Shown here: positions 47,350 to 58,610 of the stretch, in pieces
How the letters are laid out: the number at the start of each line of letters is the position of its first letter
Numbering within the stretch: position 1 is the first letter of the stretch
NCBI GenBank assembly: GCA_016647705.1
Contig: CM028328.1
Coordinates: forward strand, 42,601,429 to 42,665,428
Origin: Eucommia ulmoides
Lineage: Eukaryota > Streptophyta > Magnoliopsida > Garryales > Eucommiaceae
Direction: 5' to 3'
Length of the DNA: 64,000 nucleotides
Made by a program: the position numbers and the translations under genes
The notes under the pieces: generated by a model
What the model saw: only the letters and a program-made list of their open reading frames with translations
Database searches by the model: none
What the model was told of the DNA's origin: nothing

Positions 47350-48480
47350 ACTTCTGGAGTTTGTAATTCTAAAAATGGTTTTAACCTTTGACCATTAACT
47401 TTGAGAACATCACCATCTTTTGGATTTTCAATTTCGACAAATCCGTAGGGATAAACATTATGAACGACATATGGATCAGACCATCGAGAACGAAACTTTC
47501 TAGGGAATAGATGTAGACGAGAATTGTACAGAAGGACTTTTTAACCTAGAAAGAAAGATTTTCTCAGAATATTTTTGTCATGAAATTTTTTGTTTGATCC
47601 TTATATCATTTTCCCCAATTATATGCATCATTTCAAATTTCCTCTAACTCATTTAATTGGAGTTTCCTCTGAATACCTGCATGATTTAGAGAAAAATTCA
47701 ATTGTTTGATAGCCCAATATGCTCTATGCTCTAACGCAATAGGCAAGTGACATGTTTTTCCGTAAACAAGTCGGTAAGGAGACATTCCAATAGGGGTTTT
47801 AAAAGTAGTTCGGTAAGCCCACAATGTATCAAATAGTTTTAAAGACCAATATTTTCTTGTAGGGTTAACCGTTTTTTCAAGAATTTGCTTAATTTTCCTA
47901 TTTGAAACTTCTACTTGACCACTTGTTTGAGGATGATAAAGAGTAGCAACTTTGTGAGTTATGCCATATTTCTTCACCAACTTTTCGAAATACCTGTTAC
48001 AAAAATGTTTTCTCCCATCACTAATGATAGCACGCGGTGTACCAAATCTGGAAAAAATATTTTCTTTTAAAAATTTCAGCACAACCTTATGATCATTCAC
48101 CTTACAAGCAATGACTTCTACCTACTTTGACATGTAGTCAACAACAATAAGAATGTATAGGTTACCAAAAGAGTTAGGAAACTGACCCATGAAATCTATA
48201 CCCCAAACATCAAATAACTCAACAATAAGAATTGGGTTTAAGGGCATCATATGCCTACGAGAAATGCTTCCTAATCTTTAACACCAGTCACAAGAACGAC
48301 AATATGCATGAGTGTCTTTGAAAAGAATGCGCCAATAAAATCCGCACTGTAAAATTTTTGCAGCGGTTTTCTTTAAGGAAAAATTACCTCCATATGCATG
48401 ATCATGGCAAAATAAAATGACACTTTGTTGTTCACTTTCAGGAATACATCTTCGAATGATTTGGTCAAGGCAATATTTGA
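47350..48480 (-). pseudogene. Integrase remnant (second Athila)
   Basis: Core blocks at 47633-48100: '[20 protein letters not shown]' (second catalytic Asp), '[20 protein letters not shown]' (catalytic Glu), '[20 protein letters not shown]' and '[14 protein letters not shown]'. The zinc-binding side lies at 48250-48480, and the C-terminal end with 'NPKDGDVLKVNGQRLKPF'-like text near 47385-47430. Broken. Confidence 0.88.
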
Positions 48481-48484
48481 ACAG

Positions 48485-50010
48485 CTATGGATCATCCCAA
48501 AAGAATTTCTTTACCTTAGTTAAAAATTTAGTTTTATCTTGGTGACTCCAATGATTGCGCATATGACCAATGACAAGATAATTAACTAAATCTGTAAACC
48601 AAAGCAATTGGGATAAAGACATGAGCCCTTCGTCAGGAAAAGTTTCTTTGATGGACAAATTTTCATTATCAGACTCAACTATTAACCTAGACAACTGATC
48701 CAGAACAACATTTTCAGATCCTTTCTTATCACGAATTTCTAAATCAAATTCTTGTAACAACAAAATCCACCTAATCAAACAAGCTTTAGAATCCTTTTTA
48801 GAAAGAAGGTATTTTAATGCAGCATGATCAGAATAAACAATGATTTTAGAACCAATCAAGTAGGATCGAAACTTGTCTAGAGCAAACACAAAAACAAGCA
48901 ATTCTTTTTCATTGGTGGAGTAATTCAGTTGTGCATCAATGAGAGTTTTACCGGCATAATAGATCACATGTGGTAACCTATTAACACGTTAGCTCAGAAC
49001 AACACCTATTGTATAATCAGATGTATTACACATGATTTCAAAATGGAAGTTCCAATCGGGAGGTCGAATGATTGGAATAGAGGTTAACAAGTGTTTCAGT
49101 TTCTCAAATGCTTGAAAACATAAATCATCAAAGACAAAAAGGGTTTCTTTTGCAAGCAAACTACACAAAGGTCGAGAAACCTTGCTAAAATCTTTGATGA
49201 ACCTGCGATAAAAGCCAGCATGACCTAAAAATGACCAAATTTCATTAACTGTTTGTGCAGGTGGAAGATTAGAAATTAAGCCAACTTTTGCCTTATCAAT
49301 TTCAATTCCATTTTTTGAAATAACATGACCTAGAACAATCCCTTTCTTAACCATAAAATGGCATTTTTCCCAATTTAACATAATATTTTTCTCTTTGCAT
49401 CTAACCTACACTAATTTCAAATGGTGCAAATACTCATCAAAACTTGGCCCAAACAGAGAAAAATCATCCATGAAAATTTTGAGAAAACACTCTACCATAA
49501 CGGAGAAAATACTTATCATACAACGTTGAAACGTACCTAGAGAATTACATAAGCCAAAGGGCATACGTCGGTAGGCGAAGGTTCCAAATGGACAGGTGAA
49601 AGTGGTTTTTTCTGGATCTTCAGGGGCAATGGAAATTTGGTTATAACCAGAGTAACCATTAAGAAAACAGTAATAGGAATGACATGCCAATCTCTCAAGC
49701 ATTTGATCAATGAAGGGAAGTGGAAAGTGATCTTTTCTAGTAACAACATTCAGTTTTCTATAGTCAATGCAAACACGCCACCTAGTTTGCAATCGGGTAG
49801 GAATTAATTCACCTATATCTAAAAGTTTAATCACTTCAATTCTAACAACTTCTTTCAGGTTTGGATTTAAACGTCTTTGGAACTCACGATTAGTCTTGCA
49901 ATTATCTTCCAAATAAATTCTATGCATGCACACTGATGGACTCATATCCTTAATGTCTCCAATTGTCCATCCTATGGCTTCCTTATGATCTTTGAGGACA
50001 TTAATCAATT
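48485..50010 (-). pseudogene. Reverse transcriptase and RNase H remnant (second Athila)
   Basis: RT at 48989-50008: 'WRVCIDYRKLNVVTRKDHFP', 'LPFIDQMLERLACHSYYCFL', 'GYSGYNQISIAPEDPEKTTF', 'RRMPFGLCNSLGTFQRCM', 'LKIFMDDFSLFGPSFDEYL'. RNase H and connection at 48485-49381: 'LGHVISKNGIEIDKAKV', 'GHAGFYRRFIKDFSKVSRPL', '[20 protein letters not shown]', 'VLDQLSRL'. Closely parallels the first Athila copy. Broken. Confidence 0.9.
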
Positions 50011-50166
50011 TATCTTCCTATTCGTTATAGAGATCAGATGCAATGATAACAGGCAAGGTTTATGATGGTCCTAAGAATGCATATTTCAGGGTATCAGGTA
50101 AGAGCTTAAGGTCCAAAGGTGGTGACTCAAAATTTGAATGGATGGACTCAATAGGTGTAACATAGT

Positions 50167-50575
50167 TGTAGGACCTCCGGCACAACCATTTATCCTAAAA
50201 CCAATTGGTGTTAGGAAAGGCCTATACCCTAACCTTATAGTGTATTCAACATACACAAGCACCCATGGCATTCGACTGTGACGTGACCTACACCTGGGCC
50301 TCCGCCACGGGACAATTGCTGCCAAAACCCTGACCAGCAATCTCTCCCTCAGCAATTGCTCCCCTTGGGAATCAAACTCGTGACCCTGGCTCTGATACCA
50401 CTTGTAGGACCTCAAGCACAACCACTTATCCTAAAACTAATTGGTGTTAGGAAAGGCCTATACCTTAGCCTTATAGTATATTCAGCACACAAAAGTGCCC
50501 ATGGCATTCGACTGTGACTTAACCCACACCCGGGCCTCCGCCACGAGACAATTGCTACCAAAACCCTGGTCAACA
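50167..50575 (-). mobile_element. TRIM (terminal-repeat retrotransposon in miniature), 409 bp
   Basis: Two direct repeats of exactly 173 bp (50167-50339 and 50403-50575), both starting TGTAGGACCTC and ending CAGCA or CAACA. Between them are 63 bp that hold, on the minus strand, a PBS 'TGGTATCAGAGCCAGGG' and a purine tract 'TGAGGGAGAGAT'. Flanks ATAGT and ATGGT are a one-mismatch 5-bp duplication. No coding capacity; the open frames across it are shadows. It looks structurally whole. It lies between RT and protease of the second Athila element. Confidence 0.93.
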
Positions 50576-51530
50576 ATGGTCAATTTTGGCATTCCATTCA
50601 TCAATATCCAGTAATGTTGTAGATTCTAACAAAGAATTTACATCACTAATAGAATTTTCAACATCTATGCTCATGCCAAATTGTGTTAAATATTTTTCAA
50701 AAGGGTTGTTTTCATTCATTTGTAGGAGAAAATCATTAGTAACTAACTCAATCGTATTTACCTCACACACATCATCCAGTTCCACACATTTATTAGCAAC
50801 ATTAAATACATTCAGTTCAACAGTCATATTTCCAAATGATAACTTCAAGACACCATTATGACAATTAATGATTGCATTAGAAGTTTCTAAAAATGGTCTA
50901 CCCAGGATGATAGGGATTTGAGTATGCAAGTCTTCAACTGGTTGGGTATCAAGAACAACGAAATCCACAGGAAAATAAAATTTATCAACATTGATTAAAA
51001 CATCTTCTATGACACCTCTCAGAACTTTCACAGACCTATCAGCTAATTGGAGTATCATAGATGTGGGTTTCAACTCACCTAGACCGAGTTTCTCATAAAC
51101 CGAATATGGCAACAAATTCACATTCGCACCCAAGTCAAGTAACGCTCGACTAATCTCTTGATCACCAATTACACAAGATATGGTTAGATAACTAGGATCT
51201 TTGTATTTGGCAAGAGTTTTTTGCTAGATTATGGAGCTTACCTGTTCAGTCAAGAATGCCTTTTTTGGAACATTAGTTTTCATTTTCACAGTACAAAGAT
51301 TTTTCAAGAATTTTGAATAGGCAGGTACTTGCTTTATAGCATCAATGAAGGGGATGTTAATGCGAACTTGCTTAAACACCTCTAAAATGTCACTATATTG
51401 TGTACATTTCTCTTTTGGAAGAAGTCTTTGTGGAAATAGAGCTTTTGGAAGGTAAGGCAATGACTGATTTTCAATCGAGTCTTTGGGTGCAGAATTTTTA
51501 GGTTGGCTCTTAAGACTCACTTTCTCAAGT
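50576..51530 (-). pseudogene. Aspartic protease remnant (second Athila)
   Basis: 'LGANVNLLPYSVYEKLGLGE' with the G-A-N-V-N-L form around the active site, 'LQLADRSVKVLRGVIEDVLI', 'NVDKFYFPVDFVVLDTQP' and 'IPIILGRPFLETSNAIINC'. The upstream part (51224-51520) carries 'VRINIPFIDAIKQVPAYSKF', the Gag-protease linker shared with the first copy. It acts on the polyprotein in live relatives. Broken. Confidence 0.9.
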
Positions 51531-52379
51531 TCAAGCAGGTGATCAGGTTTGATGTTAAGTTTTTCCGACCTAAGAGTAGTAATGGATTTAACTTCCTCAT
51601 TAGGGTTTGATGATCCTACCTCAAATTGACCTTTTGGGTTTGGGACGGGTTGACTTAGAAACTTCCTGTTTCTCTTTCTCCTACATCAGTTGCTAGTTGA
51701 CCCAATTGCATTTCAATTTTTGAGATGGATTGTTGGGTTGACTGCATGAACTGTTGTAATGTTTTCTCTAAGGATGGTTTTCTTGAAGGGTATAACGGAG
51801 TGGGATGGTAGAAGTTTTCGTTATAGGTGTTAACTTGAGGCCCTGGTTAGTTCATTGCTGGTTGATTCTGCCTCCAAGAGAAATTTAGATGGTTTCTCCA
51901 ATTTGGATTATATGTGGGAGCAAATGGGCTATCAGATGATTTCCCATACGAATGGATTGCATTGGCTTGTTCAGAATAGGCTTCTTGGAAAGTTGGCAAT
52001 GACGGACATAACTAAGCTGTGTGGGATGGATTTTGACATAAGGCACATACTTCAGTTTTAGAATTCATGCTTTGGCTCAAGACTAATGCATCAACTTTCC
52101 TAATCAAATTAGCTAGACAGGTTTTTACATCAATATTATATCTCACCTCAAATTCGTCCTCTCTTTGGTGCATTGGGTTTGACTCTAGAATCTATACAGT
52201 TCCACTGTTGAGAATCAACAGATAGTGTTTCAAGAGATTCCCAAGTTTCTTGCCCACATAACTGCAAAATTTTTCCACCATGCATAGATTGTATCATTTA
52301 ACGATTTGATGGGTTTAAACCGTCATAAAAATACTTCACAAGCCTCCAAATTTCAAAACCATGATGGGGACACTTTAAA

Positions 52380-52970
52380 GTTAATTCATTAAATCTTTCC
52401 CCATATTCATAAAATTATTCACCCTCTTTTGGTAAAATTCAGAGATTTCTCTTCTAAGGTAGTCAGTTTTAGACATTGGAAAAAATTTAGACAGGAATTT
52501 GTTAGCAAGTTGGTCCCAACTGGTAATTATTCTTGGAGGAAGAGTATTCAACCAGACTTTTGCTTTATTTTTCAGAGAGAATGGAAAAAGTCTAAGTCGA
52601 ACTGATTCATTAGAAAAAATTTGGAATCGGAATATAGAGCATATCTCAAGAAATTCCTTAACATACATGTATAGATCTTTTCTCTCTAACCCATTAAAAG
52701 ATGGAAAAAATTGGATTATGGATGGTTTGAGCTCAAAGTAGGAAGTAGTTGTTTGTGGTAAGACTATGCAATATGGAGAATTGGCTGGGATAGGATAAAA
52801 GTATTCGAGAAGAGTTTTCTCTGGTGCTAGTGGATTCGTATGTATTTCTGGATTCTCAACTCGTTCTTCCATTGTTATTGAGTTTTGACCTACAACTCTA
52901 CTTAAAGATAATCTTCTCCTAACCAAACATTTCTTTAAATCTCGCTCCCAAGCAAGCATACACAATTTCT
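52380..52970 (-). pseudogene. gag remnant (second Athila)
   Basis: Core Gag: 'TLLEYFYPIPANSPYCIVLP', 'FELKPSIIQFFPSFNGLERK', 'DLYMYVKEFLEICSIFRFQI', 'VRLRLFPFSLKNKAKVWLN' and 'LANKFLSKFFPMSKTDYLRR'. This is the retrotrans_gag domain of the Athila/Tat group. The stretch 51660-52380 toward protease is the decayed C-terminal half, including Gln-rich and short knuckle-like pieces. Broken. Confidence 0.9.
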
Positions 52971-53040
52971 AATTATTTTTTTTAATTGTTTTTTGATTTT
53001 TTTTTTAAATTAAAGCAAATAATAACAGTTGTAATTGCAA

Positions 53041-53275
53041 GCAGCGGAGGAGGCACAACTGTCCTGTCCCAATAGAAAAAAATTACGAAAGAGGCTCAAA
53101 CCTTCCTGTCCCAACAGAAAAATAAAACTAAAGAGGAGGAGACTCGGCCTTCTTGTCCAATAGAAAAATAAAATAAAGCGGAGGAAGCTTGGCCTTCCTG
53201 TCTAACAGAAAAATAAAATAAAGCGGAGGAGGCTTGAACCTTCCTATCCCAACAGAAAAAAAAAGAAAAAAAATA
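53041..53275 (-). repeat. Leader minisatellite of the second Athila element
   Basis: Four to five units of about 57 bp built around 'CCTTCCTGTCCCAACAGAAA', 'AATAAAATAAAGCGGAGGAG' and 'GCTTGGCCTTCCTGTC', situated between gag and the PBS. Confidence 0.88.
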
Positions 53276-53323
53276 ACTAGTAGAATAATTAAACTAACTT
53301 GGATTTCAAAGCTTTTCCGTCGC

Positions 53324-53345
53324 AATTCCCCGGCAATGGCACCAA
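53324..53345 (-). other. Primer-binding site of the second Athila element
   Basis: Minus-strand TTGGTGCCATTGCCGGGGAA is close to the TGGCGCCGTTGCCGGGGA tRNA-Asp type primer site used by Athila. Confidence 0.85.
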
Positions 53346-53347
53346 GA

Positions 53348-53468
53348 TGATGTTGATTTTGTGAAAATAGAAAATTAGATAAATAATGAAATGACCAATT
53401 TAGTTTGATTTAAAATGGAAAAATACTAAGATTTTAGGTATAAAAGCGCACAAAATGAGGTGCGATCA
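53348..53468 (-). repeat. 5' LTR of the second Athila element (much shorter than its partner)
   Basis: Shares 'TGATGTTGATTTTGTGAAAA' and the terminal 'GCACAAAATGAGGTGCGATC' with the LTR at 44631-46016, but is only about 120 bp long against 1386. Confidence 0.8.
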
Positions 53469-54340
53469 AATGCCCTAGCTGCATTTATGAATCCGATTAA
53501 TCGAATCTTCCAGCCTTATTTAGATCAATTTATCATCATTTTCATTGATGATATATTGATTTACTCCCAAAATATAGAAGAGCATGTAGAGCATCTCAAA
53601 ATTGTGGTACAGATTTTGAGAGAGAAGCAATTGTATGCGAAGTTCAGTAAATGTGAATGTTGGTTAGATAAAGTCATATTTTTGGGGCATGTTATCTCAG
53701 GTGATGATATACAAGTCGACCCAAAGAAAGTCGAAGCTGTTGTTCAGTGGGAAAGGCCAAAAAGTGTGATAGAAGTTTGAAACTTCCTAGGATTGGCGGG
53801 TTATTATCGTCGGTTTGTACAACGATTTTCTGTTATAGCTGCCTATTGACCCATTTTTCGCAAGGAAGCTAAATTTGAGTGGACTGATAAATGTGAACAG
53901 AGCTTCCAAGAGCTGAAAAATAGACTTATATAAATGCCAATACTTTCCCTCCGACAGAAGTTGGTGACTTTGTGATATACAGTGACGCATCACACTAGGG
54001 GCTAGGTTGTGTATTGATGTAACATGGCCATGCGATTACATATACTTTTCGGTAATTAAAGAATCATGAGCGTAACTACTCAACGTATGATTTGGAGCTA
54101 GTGACGATTATGTTTGCCTTGAAAATCTAAAGACATTATCTGTATGGTAAGACATGCGAGATATACACTAATTATCAGAGTTTAAAATATTTGTTTACCA
54201 AGAAGGAACTGAATCTGAGACAGAGGCGTTGGATGAAATTGATAAAAAATTATGATTGTTTATCTATTATCATCCTGGAAAGGCTAATGTTGTACCAGAT
54301 GCATTAAGTAAAAAATCGGCGGGTGTGGTCACACACCTTT
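53469..54340 (+). pseudogene. Reverse transcriptase remainder and RNase H (Tekay-type)
   Basis: RT: 'NALAAFMNPINRIFQPYLDQ', 'FIIIFIDDILIYSQNIEEHV' with the F-I-D-D active-site box, 'LYAKFSKCECWLDKVIFLGH' and 'VISGDDIQVDPKKVEAV'. RNase H: 'LAGYYRRFVQ', a 'DASH'-type block near 53980, 'STYDLELVTIMFALK' and 'VVPDALSKK' near 54290. The RT begins on the other side of the second Athila element. Broken. Confidence 0.88.
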
Positions 54341-54549
54341 GAGTTGTTTATATTAACCTATATGCCGAATTGAGATCCTCACAAATCCAATTGGTAGTGG
54401 GTCAAACTGTATCATTACCTACAACTTTGACCTTGAGATCGACGTTAATTGATCATATTGTAGAAGTACAGATGTCAGATGTCCAATTGGGGAAGATCAG
54501 GGATAAAGTGAAGAATGAGTAGAAAATCGACTATCGCATTAGAGATAAT

Positions 54550-54740
54550 GATGAAGCCTTGATGTTTGAAAATAGATTATGTATGCCTAATAATGTCAAT
54601 TTGAAGAAAGATATCTTGGAGGAAACGCATAGCTCAGTGTATCCAATACATTCAGGTAGTACCAAAATGTATCGGTATTTGCAAGAACATTATTGGTGGA
54701 ATAGAATGAAACACAAAATTGCAAATTTTTTTATCAGGTG
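54550..54740 (+). pseudogene. Integrase zinc-binding part (Tekay-type)
   Basis: 'RLCMPNNVNLKKDILEETHS' followed by 'YPIHSGSTKMYRYLQEHYWW' and 'MKHKIANFFIRCV', the H-H-C-C domain at the N-terminus of gypsy integrase. It is interrupted at 54741 by a solo SIRE LTR. Confidence 0.88.
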
Positions 54741-56846
54741 TGTTGGCCCAGTAGAATACCCAAGAGGGGGAGTGAATTGGATAATTAAAAAATAATCAGA
54801 ATATAATTTGAACAAATCAAAAAATTAATTTTATGCCTAAATTAATTATTATCTTTATACCACAGCGGAATTAATCAATCAACTAGATGCACACACAAAC
54901 AGCAAAAATAAACAAATTAAGAAAACAACACACCAGAGATTTATACTGGTTCACCAAGCTACTATTTGTTAATCCAGTCCCCCGAGCTCTATGGAGGTCG
55001 CACCCACTAAAACCAAGATTCTTTTAAAGGTAGGAACCAAACCCACACACTGATTCTTTTATAGGCTCAGAATCAATCTTTACAATTTTCTTTTCTCCGG
55101 CTAAAGAATAACCTCTACCTTTTACAGGACAAAGAATAACCTAATTCTTTTTAACACAAGGCTCAAGAATCACAACCTCACCAAAACACTTCAAATATCC
55201 TTTTACCCGGTAAAGACTGAACCGTTACAAAATCACTCAAAATAAAAAAGCAATTCTTATCCAGGAAGAATCACAACCTTAATCTATTTACAGGAAGAGA
55301 CTAAAACCCTGCTACCCTTAAGTAAATATCTCCAATGATATTTAATCCGTCACAACTCACCAATACAGAAATTGATAAGTAAATCTCAATCGGAGCTTCT
55401 ACCACTCCAGATAAATAAAAACTCAATCAATATTTTAACTAGTGATAGAAATATGTGAGATGCAGAAATCTGATTTTAACAAGATATAGGTAGCAAATTG
55501 GAGCACGTAATCAGATTCAAGAAATTGTTTGAAAAAATATTTTCTTCAAAGATCAAAAACAATTTCTAAAATCAATTTCCAAAAATAAAATAATAAACAA
55601 GTAATAATTAGTATGGAAAGATCTCACCCGGAATCTACAGTATTAATTATTAGAACAATGTAGCTCCAATTCCGGTATCAACAAAAATTTATCGCAGTTG
55701 ATTATCATAATCACTCTTAGAATAGCTCACAGTATCGTAGAATGATAACTCTTATAAAAGTTATCTCAAAATGATATAAACTGATTTTCTCTCTTAGAAT
55801 GATTAGCTCTCTTACAAAATTCGCAGGTCTATATAAATGCACATGTAATCAGCCTCCTAATTGCTAGTTTATAAGTGTCATGACAATAAAATACTATTAT
55901 AGACCCCTTATAACATTAGGACTTCATTTAGGTTCAATTTCACTTAATAACAACTTTTAAAACTCTCAATTAAATCCCCAAAGTATTTCTCAATCAAAAT
56001 AAATAAGTGTAGAATCCATTTTAATTACCAAATTGAGAAACATTAATATTTAATGAACCATATTGAAAGGATTTAATTAGTATACGAACCATATCTTAAA
56101 TATAGAAAATCTCTCTCAAATCCTAACCAAAAATGGCTACTTTTGGATTTAAAATAGGATCAAACAATATCCTGAACCAGCACATTCGGTCAATTGCCCA
56201 TCGACTACCTAACGCCATACCATCGCCATAGCGAGCATTGGTCGACTGCTCGGTCAACTCGCAGATTCAGAGAGTTAGTCAGGCTTTTCCCGGTCGACTA
56301 CTAGATTGACTCACAGATTCAAAGACTTCAGATGTTTTTATAGGTCAACAGTCGGTCGACTCTTCAATTCAGGATGTTTCATCTTCCTTCTCCAGTCAAC
56401 TCCTCAATCGACTGCCTCCTTCTGAATCACTTCGATCTCATTTTTAACCTACTTTCATTTACGATTTCATCACTTTATCCATTTTTATATTTAAATAAAC
56501 TCTACTAATATTCTTATATTCCATTTTAGTCATTCAAAAATATTTCTTTTTAATTCATATAGGAGCAAATAAATATACTTAACAAAAACACACATCAAAT
56601 ATGAGATTCATTTTGTGCCATGTGTGTGTTCCTAAATGGGATGTTAAGTGTTAATATTTACCTGGGTTGTTTTCTCTAATTTCTTCAAACTCTTAATACT
56701 TCGTCATCATCTTGATATCTTCATTAAGCATCCATTCCATTTGACATCTTCATTACAGGAACTTTAAATCACTAAAATACTTTATCAAATATTAGTTCCA
56801 CCAAAATATCAATACTTAATTGTTCATCAAAATCTTGGGATCAATA
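54741..56846 (-). repeat. Solo SIRE-type LTR with perfect TSD
   Basis: From TGTTGGCCCAGTAGAATACC to GGGATCAATA, 2106 bp, flanked by AGGTG on both sides (54736-54740, 56847-56851). No internal region. It is the closest relative in this window of the LTR at 437-2595. The region 56180-56410 has GGTCGACT-type palindrome repeats. Confidence 0.93.
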
Positions 56847-56851
56847 AGGTG

Positions 56852-57070
56852 TCTTGTCTGTTAGCAAGTCAAGATCGAGCATCAATGTCCAAGAGTGTTA
56901 TTGTAGCCTTTGTCCATCCCAGAATGGAAGTGAGAACATATCATGATGGATTTTATTTTAGGACCATCCCATACTCAAAAAGGGAATAATTCCATTTGGG
57001 TGGTTGTTGATAGACTAACAAAGTCTGCTAATTTTCAGACTGAAAAAACCACGTACTCTATAGAAACAAA
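56852..57070 (+). pseudogene. Integrase core, first part (Tekay-type)
   Basis: Contains 'DHIMMDFILGPSHTQKG'-type text (first catalytic Asp) and 'IWVVVDRLTKSANFQTEKTT', the strongly conserved W-V-x-V-D-R-L-T-K-S-A block. Interrupted at about 57071 by an Athila-like solo LTR. Confidence 0.85.
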
Positions 57071-58610
57071 TGTGGTACGCGTGGAGGATTCATACCCTCG
57101 GCATATCTGATCTACTCGCAAGTGTACGAGGTCAAAGTTTTAGTATAGTGTGATCGTTAAGATTGGGTTATCGTATCCACAGGGATTGGTATTGTTACTA
57201 TCGAATACTACGTTTGTCGTGACCTAACTTTATCTAGGTAAAAAATAAATATATTTAATTAATTAAACTAATACTAATATAACATAAATTAACTACACTA
57301 ATATGTTAATATGTTTTAGGGTGAATAATTATCTATGGATTAACGTGTTTACAAATACGTGTTCGATCTTGATTTACTCACATTTACGGTGTTCGGCCTG
57401 TTTGACAATCTCGGTACGTAAACTCCACCGCCACCTCTCCCGAGTGTAAGACAGGGTAATACATGACTTCAAGTCAATGAAGAAGTCCCCCTCAACGTCT
57501 TAACGATCCTAGGTCACGTGAGTCTTGCCCAGTGTCATTGATTGCACACAATTCGACTCCCGACCGAGTCATTGGATCGTGCGTTGTATTTACCCTATCG
57601 ATAATCTCCATTCTAAAACTCCCTCGCCACCTCTCTCGAGTGTAAGATGAGGGATATAACGCAACTTCGTGTCAATGAAGAAGTCCCCCTTAATTTCTTA
57701 ATGACCCTAGGTTGTGTGAGTCTTGCCCCAACGTCATCGATGGTCAACAATTTAAACCCTGACCAGGTTATAGAATAATGGCGTTTGTTTACCCAATTTT
57801 GAATCCAGGGTTTGTTAAAATCCTATATTATCTATTTATCTAACTAAGCATGATAAACAAACAATACGATAAATACAATCAAACTACGAAGAATAATCAC
57901 AAACAAAACACCGAAATCATCCAAACAACGTATTTATAAATTTATTGTTAATCCCTACTACAATCCATGTTTAGCTATGGCCATAGATGCATTTATAATG
58001 AAATAATAAGCTAAACATGCTCACACGATCCTAATATAAATAAATAAGGAAAAACAACCGAAGAACTTAGCCTCGTCTGAAGATAAACTGCTAAGAACGC
58101 TCAATGATCTATTCGCCGTCTTCTCCACTTCGGGATGTAAGCTCCACCTCTAAAACTACTCTATCTACCCTTAGATATATTCTAAGGGGCTCAAAATATC
58201 AAGAGCGGCCGGAGAAGGGATATATATAGGCAAAATATCCTAAAAATATCTTCAGGCTACGTAGAGGGTCACCACCGCCGCCATGGGATTTAGCACCGCG
58301 GCGGTGGTAGGTCGGTTTGGCTGATCGCTACAGCGATGAAGACAACGGTGGCTTAGGAAATATTTCTGCTAGATTTTCGCCTAGTTGGTGGGCTGGTTTC
58401 ACAATTTTGCCTCCGAGCTTGTTTTTCTACCGTTCTTCGATCGCTTTTTGTTCAATCTTATCGTTTTTGCTCCAATTTCCTATATTTTTCCCGACACACC
58501 TGATTTATACAAAAAATATGAAAACTACTTAAAACTAATAAAATACTATATAAACACTCAAAAACTAACTTAATTCAGTTTTGAAATATGTAGGTAGATC
58601 ACACCTATTA
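57071..58610 (-). repeat. Solo Athila-like LTR
   Basis: Text runs from TGTGGTACGCG to CACACCTATTA. On the minus strand the start TAATAGGTGTGATC aligns to TGATAGGTGTAATT of the solo LTR at 11577, and the other end holds 'TACTCGCAAGTGTACGAGGT'. Interior shows a duplicated block: 'CACCTCTCCCGAGTGTAAGA' and 'CACCTCTCTCGAGTGTAAGA' about 210 bp apart. Palindromes ACCGCGGCGGT and GATCGCTACAGCGATG lie at 58262-58340. No clear target duplication was found, so the ends are good to a few bases. Confidence 0.75.
57420..57770 (-). repeat. Tandem duplication inside the Athila-like solo LTR
   Basis: Two imperfect copies of about 210 bp, each with a Leu/Pro-neutral non-coding block 'GAAGAAGTCCCCCTTAA'-like and 'GTGAGTCTTGCCC', starting near 57420 and 57630. 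The other Athila-like LTRs here have one copy. Confidence 0.75.

Larger units (their letters stand above)
44631..53468 (-). mobile_element. Athila-type Ty3/gypsy element (second copy), hosting a TRIM
   Basis: Inserted in the Tekay RT domain; flanks AATGA (44626-44630) and AATGC (53469-53473) are a near-perfect 5-bp duplication. Minus-strand order: short 5' LTR, PBS, minisatellite leader, gag, protease, RT, RNase H, integrase, non-coding region, polypurine tract, 3' LTR. The two LTRs are very unequal in length. It differs from the first Athila copy throughout, so it is another subfamily. Broken in several places. Confidence 0.85.

Noticed and set aside
50086-50421. 111-codon minus-strand frame with Arg/Cys-rich text
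   Set aside because: It runs across a TRIM LTR, the PBS and flanking Athila sequence, so it is an artefact of non-coding DNA.
7362-53345. tRNA-like sequences (TGGTATCAGAGCC, TTGGTGCCATTGCCGGGG)
   Set aside because: They are short primer-binding sites complementary to tRNA 3' ends, not tRNA genes; no cloverleaf is present.
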